A stretch of 7,783 nt of DNA from an uncultured Solirubrobacter sp. (GCA_937871635.1 CALMNS010000770.1:1-7783), one strand, 5' to 3'. Shown: positions 1-7,400, counted from the first letter of the stretch. Numbers and translations: made by a program. Notes: generated by a model not told the origin, from the letters alone.

Positions 1-1
1 C

Positions 2-223
2 GCCTACGTCACGGCGGGAGCGCGCGGCTCAGGGCTGGGGACCGGCCTCCTGCTCGCCGCCGGCGAGCTGGCCCGGGCGGCCGGCGTCCGCGACCTGTGG
101 ATCCTCGCCGACGCCGACGGGCGCCCGCGCGACCTCTACGCGCGGCTCGGCTTCCAACCCGCGTGGACCTACTGGGACTGCGTCCGGCGACCGCCGGCGA
201 AGTCCGAGGCGCCCCGCAGGTAG
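2..223 (+). CDS. GNAT-family N-acetyltransferase, C-terminal fragment (5' end outside window)
   Basis: The reading frame is open from base 2 to a TAG at 221-223 and gives 73 residues, the C-terminal part of a GNAT acyltransferase. It contains the acetyl-CoA pyrophosphate-binding motif A (ARGSGLGTGLL, fitting R/Q-x-x-G-x-G/A), a following helix rich in Ala, a beta strand (DLWILAD), and the usual C-terminal LYARLGFQP motif that ends GNAT domains. GNAT enzymes move an acetyl group from acetyl-CoA to an amine; the substrate cannot be told from this part. It is the only rightward gene in the window and converges on the small gene to its right, overlapping that gene's last 55 bases in another frame. 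The start and the N-terminal half lie left of the window. The family is clear; the specific function is unknown. Confidence 0.85.
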   Translation, partial: AYVTAGARGSGLGTGLLLAAGELARAAGVRDLWILADADGRPRDLYARLGFQPAWTYWDCVRRPPAKSEAPRR

Positions 224-414
224 CGGGCGAAGGCGGCGTCGGCGACGATGCGCACGTCCCAGGCGTAGGGGTCGTCGGGGGCCACCGCGATGGCCAGGTT
301 CGAGCACCAGTCCGTGCCCTGGTCGTAGAGGTCGGCGAGCTCGTCGGAGGTGAAGGCGCCGCCGAGGCGGCGGCGCAGCTCGGCCTCGATGGCGGTGGTC
401 ACGCGCTCGAGCAT
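169..414 (-). CDS. Small protein of unknown function, probably 5'-truncated by a frameshift
   Basis: This frame gives 81 residues from the first canonical in-frame start (ATG at 414-412) to the stop at 169. I do not recognise a named family. The protein is mostly helical and acidic, with a motif resembling TSDELADLYDQGTDWC and then an aromatic DPYAWD segment and a Y-L-R tail; no signal peptide or membrane segment is visible. The same frame stays coding-like upstream to about base 495: codons there almost all end in G or C and encode SPFDTALDQWERGEDRL, which reads like the true N-terminal region. No ATG, GTG or TTG occurs there in this frame, so the 414 start is probably too short. It follows the ftsB-like gene on the same strand and occupies the place where other actinobacteria carry a DUF501 gene, but it does not resemble DUF501. 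Confidence 0.6.
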   Translation of the reverse strand: MLERVTTAIEAELRRRLGGAFTSDELADLYDQGTDWCSNLAIAVAPDDPYAWDVRIVADAAFARYLRGASDFAGGRRTQSQ

Positions 415-526
415 CGGGCGCTCGTCGGGCGAGGCGGCGGCGAGGCGGTCCTCGCCGCGCTCCCACTGGTCCAGGGCGGTGTCGAAGGGGGAAATGGTTT
501 TCGTCCGGCCCGATGTAGCTGCGCAT
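415..526 (-). other. Displaced 5' coding segment of the small gene (apparent frameshift near 487-491)
   Basis: On the minus strand an ATG at 526-524 opens a frame reading MRSYIGPDENHF, 25 bases after the ftsB-like stop. It then reaches five C residues (plus-strand G at 487-491). Past that run the original frame becomes arginine-rich and non-protein-like, while the frame of the downstream gene takes over with strong G/C at third positions. Deleting one C would fuse them into MRSYIGPDENHFP joined to FDTALDQWERG and the rest, a protein of about 118 residues. This is inference from codon use; the alternatives are a non-canonical start (ATT at 495-493) or the internal ATG at 414. Confidence 0.45.
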
Positions 527-551
527 CTGACGCTTGCTCGTCTGGACGATG

Positions 552-836
552 TTACTTAGGCAATCCCTCGATCGCGTACACCTTCTCCCCCGCCTTGACC
601 ATCCCGAGCCGGCGCGCCTCGCGCTCGAGCTGGGCGTCGCGGCGCAGCTGGCGCTGGCGGGCGCGGAGCTCGGCGTTCTCGGCCCGCAGGTCGGCGACCT
701 GGGCCCGGCGCTCCTTCGCCTCCCCCCAGGTGGCCACCCAGGTCCGGGCCGGGCCGATGTAGAGGTAGACGATGAAGGCGAGCACGCAGAGCAGCGCGAT
801 GCGCCCGACGCGATCCCAGCGGATGCGGGTGCCCAT
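552..836 (-). CDS. ftsB: FtsB/DivIC-type septum formation initiator protein
   Basis: A 94-residue single-pass membrane protein with the complete FtsB/DivIC layout. It has a short basic cytoplasmic N-terminus (TRIRWDRVGR), a transmembrane segment at about residues 13-30, an extracytoplasmic coiled coil at about 38-73 rich in Glu, Arg, Ala and Leu, and the family's C-terminal motif (ARRLGMVKAGEKVYAI) near residues 74-89. In bacteria this protein pairs with FtsL and FtsQ to activate septal peptidoglycan synthesis. It follows eno, as in M. tuberculosis (Rv1023-Rv1024), which supports the call. I chose the ATG at 836-834 because a purine-rich AGGGG sits nine bases upstream; an in-frame ATG at 845-843 abuts that AGGGG and would add three residues. 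The family is secure; whether it is the functional FtsB or DivIC of this organism cannot be separated by sequence alone. Confidence 0.9.
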   Translation of the reverse strand: MGTRIRWDRVGRIALLCVLAFIVYLYIGPARTWVATWGEAKERRAQVADLRAENAELRARQRQLRRDAQLEREARRLGMVKAGEKVYAIEGLPK

Positions 837-845
837 GGTGACCAT

Positions 846-850
846 CCCCT
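846..850 (-). promoter_or_regulatory. Shine-Dalgarno site deciding the ftsB start
   Basis: The minus strand reads AGGGG here. It lies nine bases before the ATG at 836 but directly touches the ATG at 845, so it favours the shorter protein. Confidence 0.5.
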
Positions 851-934
851 GCTCGTTCGTTCGACGCGCGCGGGCCCCTTCCTCTGCACCGATTGTTTCG
901 GCCGTCGATCAGCGCAGGCGCGGTCCGGACGACG

Positions 935-2209
935 TCACGTGCGGAAGACGCTGCGCCCGGGGAACTCGGCGTCGGCGCCGAGCGCCTCCTCGATGCGCAG
1001 CAGCTGGTTGTACTTGGCCACGCGGTCAGAGCGCGAGGGGGCGCCGGTCTTGATCTGCCCGCAGCCCGTGGCCACCGCCAGGTCGGCGATCGTCGTGTCC
1101 TCCGTCTCCCCCGAGCGGTGCGACATGACCGCCGTGTAGCCCGCCGCGCGGGCCATGGTGATGGCGGCGAGCGTCTCGCTCAGCGTGCCGATCTGGTTGA
1201 CCTTGATGAGGATGGAGTTGCCGACCCCCGTCTCGATCCCGCGCGCGAGGCGCTCCGTGTTCGTGACGAAGAGGTCGTCGCCGACGAGCTGGATCCGGTC
1301 CCCGATGAGCTGGGTGAGCGCCTTCCAGCCGTCCCAGTCCTCCTCGTCCATCCCGTCCTCGATCGACACGATCGGGTAGCGCCCGGCCAGGTCGCCCCAG
1401 TAGCTCGCCATCTCCTCCGCGCTGAGCCGGCGGCCCTCGGAGGCAAGGTCGTACTCGCCGGCGTCGTGGATCTCCGAGGTGGCCGGATCGAGGGCGATGA
1501 AGACGTCCTCCCCCGGCGCGTACCCCGCCGCCTCGATCCCCTCGACGAGCAGCCCGAGCGCCGCCTCGTTGGACTCGAGGTCGGGGGCGAAGCCGCCCTC
1601 GTCGCCCACCGCGGTGCTCATCCCGCGCGCGGAGATCGTCTTCTTGAGGTGGTGGAAGACCTCCGCGCCCATGCGCAGGCACTCGGCGAAGGAGGGCGCG
1701 CCGGCGGGGACGACCATGAACTCCTGGAAGTCGACCGAGTTGTCGGCGTGGGCGCCGCCGTTGACGACGTTGAGCATCGGGACGGGCAGCACGCGCGCGG
1801 CCTCCCCGCCCAGGTAGCGCCAGAGCGGCTGGTGCTCCTCGGCGGCGGCGGCGCGCGCGGCGGCGAGGGAGACGCCGAGGATCGCGTTGGCCCCGAGGCG
1901 GGCCTTGTTCGGCGTCCCGTCGAGGTCGATCAGGGTCTGGTCGAGGCGGGCCTGGTCGAGCGCGTCGAACCCCGCGAGGGCCTCGAGGACCTCCCCGTTG
2001 ACGTTGGCCACCGCGCGGGAGACGCCCTTGCCGAGCCAGGCGTCCCCGCCGTCGCGCAGCTCGGTGGCCTCGAACTCTCCCGTTGAAGCGCCGCTCGGCA
2101 CCGCGGCGCGGCCCCGCGCGCCCGAGCGCAGCGCGAGGTCGACCTCCACCGTCGGGTTGCCGCGCGAATCGAGGATCTGCCGGGCGTGGATCGTCTCGAT
2201 CTGGGACAT
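935..2209 (-). CDS. eno: Enolase (phosphopyruvate hydratase)
   Basis: A complete 424-residue enolase, the usual bacterial length. It converts 2-phosphoglycerate to phosphoenolpyruvate in glycolysis, in the cytoplasm, as a Mg-dependent enzyme. Visible landmarks: N-terminal ILDSRGNPTVEV (12-23), the mobile loop SGAST (39-43), GGAHADN with His154, FQEFM with Glu163, the catalytic acid Glu204 in GDEGGFAPDL, the Mg ligands Asp241 (ALDPA), Glu284 (SIEDGMDEEDW) and Asp311 (VGDDLFVTN), the catalytic base Lys336 (ILIKVNQIGT), the signature SHRSGETED (363-371) and Lys387 (GQIKTGAPSRSDR). The start at 2209 gives the standard MSQIETIHARQILDSRGN opening and has an AGGAG eight bases upstream. The mazG stop is only 16 bases before this start, so the two genes are probably cotranscribed and perhaps translationally coupled. 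The frame is also open upstream through mazG, but that extension is not enolase. Confidence 0.99.
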   Translation of the reverse strand: MSQIETIHARQILDSRGNPTVEVDLALRSGARGRAAVPSGASTGEFEATELRDGGDAWLGKGVSRAVANVNGEVLEALAGFDALDQARLDQTLIDLDGTPNKARLGANAILGVSLAAARAAAAEEHQPLWRYLGGEAARVLPVPMLNVVNGGAHADNSVDFQEFMVVPAGAPSFAECLRMGAEVFHHLKKTISARGMSTAVGDEGGFAPDLESNEAALGLLVEGIEAAGYAPGEDVFIALDPATSEIHDAGEYDLASEGRRLSAEEMASYWGDLAGRYPIVSIEDGMDEEDWDGWKALTQLIGDRIQLVGDDLFVTNTERLARGIETGVGNSILIKVNQIGTLSETLAAITMARAAGYTAVMSHRSGETEDTTIADLAVATGCGQIKTGAPSRSDRVAKYNQLLRIEEALGADAEFPGRSVFRT

Positions 2210-2217
2210 GGGGGCGG

Positions 2218-2222
2218 CTCCT
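2218..2222 (-). promoter_or_regulatory. Shine-Dalgarno site of eno
   Basis: The minus strand reads AGGAG, eight bases before the enolase ATG and just after the mazG stop codon. It fixes the enolase start at 2209. Confidence 0.75.
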
Positions 2223-2225
2223 GGG

Positions 2226-3053
2226 TCAGGGTTCGGTGAGGCGCGCCCGGGCGTAGTAGCCCAGCTGCGACTCAGGCACCAGATCGTCCCAGTCGGCGCC
2301 GTCGCGTGCGGCGAGGTCCGCGGCCGTCTGCACCCGCCCGCGGAAGCGGTCGCTCGCGGCCCGCAGGGCGAGCTCGGGATCCACCTTGAGCTTGCGGGCG
2401 ACGTTGACGGCGGCGAAGAGGACGTCGCCGGCCTCCTGGAAGCGCTCCTCGCGGCTCGCCGCCGCCTCGAGCTCGTCGAGCTCGCCGCGCACGGCGTCGT
2501 AGGGGACGCCGTCGAAGTCGAAGCCGCTCGAGGCCGCGCGCCGCAGCACCTTGCGCCCGTAGAGCGGACCGGGCAGGTTCTCGGGCACCTCGCCGAAGAT
2601 CCCGGGCTCGCGCCCCGCCTCGCCGCGCTTGATCTCGTCCCAGTTGGCGAGCACCTCGCCGGCGTCGAGAGAAGTGCTCCGCGGGTCATCCGGACCCGCG
2701 GTCTGAGACGGCGGTTCGGCGTCCGGCCTCACTTCTGCCTCCCCAAAGACGTGCGGGTGGCGGCGGATGAGCTTCTGGCGGACGTGCTCGGCCACCTCGG
2801 CGAGCGAGCCGGCCCCCCGCTCCTCGAGCAGCAGCGAGAGGAAGTGGACCTGGAAGAGGACGTCGCCGAGCTCGTCGAGGAGCTTCGCGTCGTCGCCGCG
2901 GTGCGCCGCGTCGGCGAGCTCGTAGGCCTCCTCAACCGTGTGGGGGACGATCGAGCGCTCGTCCTGCTCGCGGTCCCACGGACACTCGACCCGCAGCCGG
3001 CGCGTGAGCGCGTCGAGCCGCTCGAGCGCCGCTGCGGCCTCGCCGTCGGCCAT
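2226..3053 (-). CDS. mazG: Nucleoside triphosphate pyrophosphohydrolase MazG (two-domain)
   Basis: A 275-residue MazG with both all-alpha pyrophosphohydrolase domains. MazG hydrolyses NTPs and dNTPs to the monophosphate and pyrophosphate, cleaning the nucleotide pool and influencing stress survival. Domain 1 has CPWD at 24-27, the metal-binding pair E42-xx-E45 (VEEAYEL) and E61-xx-D64 (DELGDVLFQV), and the hallmark RRHPHVFG at 97-104. Domain 2 has E191-xx-E194 and E207-xx-D210 (EAGDVLFAAVNVARKL). Both metal sites look intact. Between RRHPHVFG and GEVLANWDEIK there is an extra Pro/Asp/Ser-rich stretch (about residues 105-129) that carries a palindrome in the DNA. The ATG at 3053 has only a weak ribosome-binding site, because the 166-bp palindromic segment lies directly upstream. 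It is adjacent to mfd and eno in other actinobacteria as well. Confidence 0.97.
   Translation of the reverse strand: MADGEAAAALERLDALTRRLRVECPWDREQDERSIVPHTVEEAYELADAAHRGDDAKLLDELGDVLFQVHFLSLLLEERGAGSLAEVAEHVRQKLIRRHPHVFGEAEVRPDAEPPSQTAGPDDPRSTSLDAGEVLANWDEIKRGEAGREPGIFGEVPENLPGPLYGRKVLRRAASSGFDFDGVPYDAVRGELDELEAAASREERFQEAGDVLFAAVNVARKLKVDPELALRAASDRFRGRVQTAADLAARDGADWDDLVPESQLGYYARARLTEP
2670..2736. repeat. Palindromic insert inside mazG
   Basis: Outer arms AGAAGTG (2670-2676) and CACTTCT (2730-2736) are exact inverted repeats. Inside is a perfect nine-base-pair stem, CCGCGGGTC (2679-2687) with GACCCGCGG (2693-2701), around a five-base loop. The 67-bp unit keeps the mazG frame open and encodes most of the extra linker that follows RRHPHVFG. 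It looks like a small dispersed palindromic element tolerated in a surface loop; copies elsewhere in the genome cannot be seen from here. Confidence 0.5.
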
Positions 3054-3054
3054 T

Positions 3055-3220
3055 TAGTGGCCGCGTCCGGAGTTCCGCCGCGTCTCCGACGGCGTCTGGA
3101 CGCGCCTGTCGGGCGCCGACGATCGCCCACGTGCCAGGGGCACGCGGACGAATCGCCGGCGCGTCCAGTCACGCCCAGCCGCTCGCCGGAGCCGGGCCGT
3201 AACTCCGGCCACGGCCACTA
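3055..3220. repeat. 166-bp imperfect palindrome between the lipoprotein gene and mazG, TA at both ends (MITE-like)
   Basis: The outer arms 3055-3077 and 3198-3220 are inverted repeats matching at 20 of 23 positions; the match continues to 30 of 37 (3055-3091 with 3184-3220). A second pair, CTGGACGCGCC (3096-3106) and GGCGCGTCCAG (3158-3168), is exact. The apex is CGTGCC-AGG-GGCACG (3130-3144). The segment therefore folds end to end into one long hairpin. Both ends are TA, as expected of a TA target duplication. It has no coding capacity of its own and supplies the last two bases of context for the TAG stop of the lipoprotein. Alternative: a native RNA structure that terminates or processes the operon transcript. 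It lacks a U-run, so a standard intrinsic terminator is unlikely. Confidence 0.6.
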
Positions 3221-4390
3221 CTCCTGCGGGGCCTGCTGCGGGGCCTGCTGCGGCGCTTGCTGCGGGGCCTGCGACGGGTCCTGGCCCGGGACGGCCGGGG
3301 TGGGCGTCGGCTTCGGGGCGCCCTTGCAGGACTGGGTGACGTAGCCCTCGCGGCACTCCGTCTTCTCCTGCCACTTCTCCTGGAAGTCCTTGGCGAACGT
3401 CTCGACCGCCTTCTGCTGCTTCTGGGAGACCAGCAGCTGCTTGATCGTCGCCTGCGACTCCTGGAGGGACTGCTGGGTGGCGGGGGTGACCTTGGTCACG
3501 TCGAAGATGTAGTAGCCGAACTGCGTCTTGATCGGGCCGGAGAGCTCGCCCTTCTCCGCCGCGAAGACCGCGTCGTCGAGCGCCTTCTCCTGCTGGCCCT
3601 TGGCCACGCCGGGCAGCTTGCCGCCCTGCGCCTTGGAGGCCTGGTCGATCGAGAAGCGCTTGGCGGCGGCGCTGAAGGAGCCGGAGTCGACGGCCTTGCG
3701 GGCCTCCTCGGCCCTCGCCTTGGTCTTGGTCAGGATGACGCGGAGGTCGCGGCGCTCGGGCTGGGCGAAGCGCTGCTTGTTCTTCTCGTAGTAGGAGCGG
3801 ATCTCGGCGTCGGTCACCTTGTCCTTGCCCTTGGTGACCTTGTCGCGGATCTTGTTCGTGAGCAGCTCCGTGCGGGTCTGGACCTCGATGTCCTCCTGCG
3901 TGTAGCCCGAGTCCTTGAGGAACTTCTCGAAGTCGCCCTTCTTCGGGAACTGCTGCTTCTTGATCTCGGCGATCCGCTTGTCGACCTCCTTGTCGGAGAC
4001 CGTGATGTCCATTTCCTCGGCCTCGCCCTCGATCCACTGGAAGGAGGCCAGCAGCTGGACGACCTGGTCGCGCAGCGACTCGTACTGCTGCTTGCACTGG
4101 GTCTTGAGCTGGGCGTCGCCCACCTTGGGCTGGCCCTTGGCCGGCTTGGGCTGCTGCTTGCGCAGCGCGGTCACGCAGGCCTCGTAGTCGGGCGGCTTGG
4201 GGACCGAGGCGCCGGGCTGGCCGCCCGAGCGGGCCGCCACCGTCATCCAATGATCGAACGACGACTTCTCGATCGCCTCGCCGTCGACCTCGGCGACGGC
4301 GTTGCCGGGCACCCCGCCGCAGGCGGCGAGGAGGAAGGCGGGTGCGGCCACGAGGGCGAGGACGGTGAGGATGCGGAGAAGTCGTGTCAC
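3218..4390 (-). CDS. SurA/PrsA-like lipoprotein with degenerate parvulin (PpiC) domain
   Basis: A 390-residue exported lipoprotein. From the GTG at 4390-4388 it opens with a classic signal: TRLLR, a hydrophobic core, and a lipobox ending LLAAC (lipid-attached Cys24). Next comes a SurA_N-like helical chaperone region (about 30-205), a parvulin-type rotamase domain (about 213-303; FSIDQASKAQGG and SGPIKTQFGYYIFDV), a helical tail, and a low-complexity C-terminus of Pro/Thr then QAPQ repeats. Such proteins help secreted proteins fold at the outer face of the membrane. The two histidines typical of active parvulins are replaced (Val218 and Tyr294), so a chaperone role is more likely than strong isomerase activity. 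Four further cysteines (72, 99, 346, 355) could form disulfides. An in-frame GTG at 4441 would add 17 residues before the signal peptide, which is unlikely. No clear Shine-Dalgarno precedes 4390; a TACCCT eight bases upstream might serve a leaderless message. It follows mfd by 68 bases. Confidence 0.88.
   Translation of the reverse strand: MTRLLRILTVLALVAAPAFLLAACGGVPGNAVAEVDGEAIEKSSFDHWMTVAARSGGQPGASVPKPPDYEACVTALRKQQPKPAKGQPKVGDAQLKTQCKQQYESLRDQVVQLLASFQWIEGEAEEMDITVSDKEVDKRIAEIKKQQFPKKGDFEKFLKDSGYTQEDIEVQTRTELLTNKIRDKVTKGKDKVTDAEIRSYYEKNKQRFAQPERRDLRVILTKTKARAEEARKAVDSGSFSAAAKRFSIDQASKAQGGKLPGVAKGQQEKALDDAVFAAEKGELSGPIKTQFGYYIFDVTKVTPATQQSLQESQATIKQLLVSQKQQKAVETFAKDFQEKWQEKTECREGYVTQSCKGAPKPTPTPAVPGQDPSQAPQQAPQQAPQQAPQE
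3225..3272 (-). repeat. Four tandem 12-bp units encoding the QAPQ tail
   Basis: Four consecutive 12-base units based on TGCGGGGCCTGC (plus strand) start at 3225, 3237, 3249 and 3261; the third differs at two positions. They encode the repeated Gln-Ala-Pro-Gln at the very C-terminus of the lipoprotein. Units this similar and in frame can gain or lose copies by slippage, so tail length may vary between strains. Confidence 0.85.
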
Positions 4391-4458
4391 GGCGAGCGAG
4401 GGTAGCGGGCGGGTCCTAAACCTCAGATCAGGGTCGAGCACGAGCGCGAGAGCAGGCG

Positions 4459-7400
4459 TCAGGCCGCCTCGCGCTGCACGGAGAGCAGGACGTCGGCGGC
4501 GCGGACGATGGCCGGGAAGCGCTGCGCGGGATCGTCGGAGACGCGCATGGAGAGCTGCGACTTGCCCGACTCGTAGAGCGCCTCGGGGATCTCCGCGCGG
4601 AGCCGCTTGGCCCGCACCGAGTCGAGCTCGATCGGCGTCACCGCCAGCCGGCCCTGCCGGAAGGTGACGGCCTGGGCGCCCGCCTGTCCGAGCTTGATCC
4701 GCGCCTGCTGGAGGGTGATCAGGTTCTCGAGCGGCTCGGGCGGATCGCCGAACCGGTCGGCGAGCTCGCGGCGCAGGTCGTGCAGCTCGGCCACCTCGCG
4801 CGCGCCCGCGACCCGGCGGTGCACGTCGATCTTCGCCTGCTCGTAGGGGATGTAGTCGCTCGGGACGTACGCATCGACGCTGACGTCGAGCCGGACGGGC
4901 TCGGGCCGCGGCTCGTCGCCCTCCTCCTCCATCTCGAGCGACTGCACCGCCTCGTCGAGCATCTGCATGTAGAGCTCGAAGCCGAGGGCAGCGACGTGGC
5001 CGGACTGCTCGTCGCCGAGCAGGTTGCCCGCGCCGCGCAGCTCGAGGTCGCGCATGGCGATCTTGAACCCCGCGCCGAGCTCGGAGTAGTCGCTCAGCGC
5101 GGCCAGGCGGTTCGCCGCCTCCTCGGTGAGCGCCGCGGCGCTCGGGTACAGAAGGTACGCGTAGGCGCGCTCGCGGCTACGGCCCACCCGGCCGCGGATC
5201 TGGTAGAGCTGGCTGAGCCCGAAGACGTCGGCCCGCTCGACGACCAGCGTGTTGGCCTGCGGGATGTCGATGCCGCTCTCGATGATCGAGGTCGAGATGA
5301 GCACGTCGGCCTCGCCCCGCAGGAAGGCCATCATCCGCTCCTCGAGCTGCCGCTCGTCCATCTGCCCGTGGGCGACCGTGAAGCGCAGCTCGGGGCACAG
5401 CGCGCGCAGCCGCTCGGCCGTCTCGTCGATGTCCTGGACCCGGTTGTGGAGGAAGAAGGCCTGCCCGCCGCGCGCGTGCTCGCGCTCGAGGGCCTGCTTG
5501 ACGAGCGCCTCGTCGTACTCGCCGACGTAGTTGCGCACGGGCCGGCGCCCCTCGGGCGGGGTCTCGATCACCGAGATGTCGCGGACCCCGGCCATCGACA
5601 TCTGCAGCGTGCGGGGGATCGGCGTGGCGCTCATCGAGATGACGTCGACCTTGAGCTTGAGCTGGCGCAGGAGGTCCTTCTGCTTGACCCCGAAGCGCTG
5701 CTCCTCGTCGACGATGATCAGCCCGAGGTCCTTGGCCCGCACGTCGCGCGAGAGCACCCGGTGGGTGCCCACCAGGATGTCGACGTTGCCCTCGCGGAAG
5801 CCCTTGATAGCCGCCTTCTGCTCGGCCGCGGGGCGGAAGCGGGAGACCTGCTTGATCGTGAACGGGTAGTCGCGCAGCCGCTCGGTGAACGTCCCGAAGT
5901 GCTGCTGGGCGAGGATCGTCGTCGGGACGAGGACCATGACCTGCTTGCCGGCCTCGGCCGCCTTGAAGGCGGCGCGCAGGGCGACCTCCGTCTTGCCGTA
6001 GCCGACGTCGCCGCAGATCAGGCGATCCATCGGGCGCTCGGTCTCCATGTCGGCCTTGACCTGCTCGATCGCCTCGCGCTGGTCGGGCGTCTCCGCGTAC
6101 GGGAAGGCCGCCTCGAACTCGCGCATCCAGTCCGTGTCGGGCCCGAAGCCGAAGCCGAGACGGCGCCGGCGCTCGGCGTAGAGGTTGATCAGCTCGCCGG
6201 CCAGCTCCTGGGCGGCGCGGCGGGCGCGCGCCTTCATCGTGTCCCAGCGCGTGCCGCCGAGCTTCGAGAGCGGCGGGTGGGCCCCGCCCGCGCCGACGTA
6301 GCGCGAGATCTTCGCGAGCTGCTCGGTGGGGACGAACACCCGGTCGGACCCGGCGTACTCGAGGTAGAGGTAGTCGCGGGTGATCCCCGCCACCGTCTTG
6401 GTCTCGAAGCCGGCGAAGCGGGCGAGGCCGTGGTCCTCGTGCACGACGATGTCGCCCGTGCGCAGGTCGGAGAAGGAGCGCAGCGCGCCGCGGCCGCCAC
6501 GGGTCCCCGTCTGGCGGCCGGAGGCCTTGCGCCGGTGGATGAGCCGGTGCTCGGGGATGACCGCCAGCCGCATCTGCGGAGCGATGAAGCCGTCGCGCAG
6601 GTTCGCCTCGACGAACTCGAGCGCGCCCCCCACCTTCATGCGGCCGAGGTTGTAGGCGGCCCGCTCCCCGGCGCCGGCCTGCGGCCAGGCGACCACCGTC
6701 TTGTACTTCGAGCGGGTCAGCTTCTCGAGCTCGGGCTCGGCCTCCTTGAGCGACCGGGCGGCGAACTCGGCCGCCTGGGCCCGGAGCTGGACGGGCTGGC
6801 CCGCGTCGAGGGCGCTCAGGGAGATGCGGGCGCGGCGCCCGAGCTCGTCCTCGACCTCCTGCGGCGGGACGTAGAGCGAGTGCGCGTCGGCGTCGTGGAA
6901 GGCGGTGGTGACGTCGTCCCAGTGGTCCTTGAGGCTCGGGGCGACGTCCTCCTCCGCGGCGATGAGCACCTGGGCGCCCGGGACGAGGCCGAGCAGGTCG
7001 CGGAAGTCCTCGGTGGGGAGCAGCTCGGCGATGTCGGGCCGGGACTCCGCGTCGTCCAAGGCGGCGATCTCGGCGAGCTCGCGGTGCTCGGCGGCGAGCT
7101 CGGCGGCCGGCGCCACCTCGATCTCGGTCGCCTCGCCGAGCGACCGCTGGGTGAAGGTCGAGAACCACCGCAGCGACTCGATCTCGTCGTCGAACAGGTC
7201 GACGCGGACGGCGCGGTCCTCCGTGGCCGGGTAGAGGTCGAGCAGGCCGCCGCGGACGGCGAACTGGCCGCGGTCCTCGACCTGGTCGACGCGCTCGTAG
7301 CCCGCGACGGCGAGGTCCGCGGCGCACTCCTCGAGGTCGAGCAGCTCGCCGACCCGGAGGGTGAAGCCGTGCGGCCGGAGCGCCGGGTCGGGGACCTTCT

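Noticed and set aside
29..889. 286-codon minus-strand frame overlapping ftsB and the small gene
   Set aside because: It is mostly Arg/Ala/Pro-rich shadow sequence of the real genes. Only its short MRSYIGPDENHF part looks coding and is reported separately.
837..934. Possible terminator or promoter between eno and ftsB
   Set aside because: I find no strong hairpin with a following T-run and no convincing -35/-10 pair; only the AGGGG ribosome-binding site is supported.
2210..2689. N-terminal extension of enolase up to an upstream start at 2689
   Set aside because: That part is an out-of-frame reading of mazG. The enolase family start and a good Shine-Dalgarno both place the start at 2209.
3054..4250. 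398-codon minus-strand frame across the palindrome and the lipoprotein gene
   Set aside because: It is an out-of-frame Gly/Arg/Gln-rich reading of the lipoprotein gene, whose correct frame has a signal peptide and domains.
4391..4458. Promoter for the lipoprotein gene (TACCCT at 4399-4404, minus strand)
   Set aside because: A TAnnnT sequence eight bases before GTG could serve a leaderless message, but no matching -35 is visible and such hexamers are common, so it is mentioned only in the gene entry.
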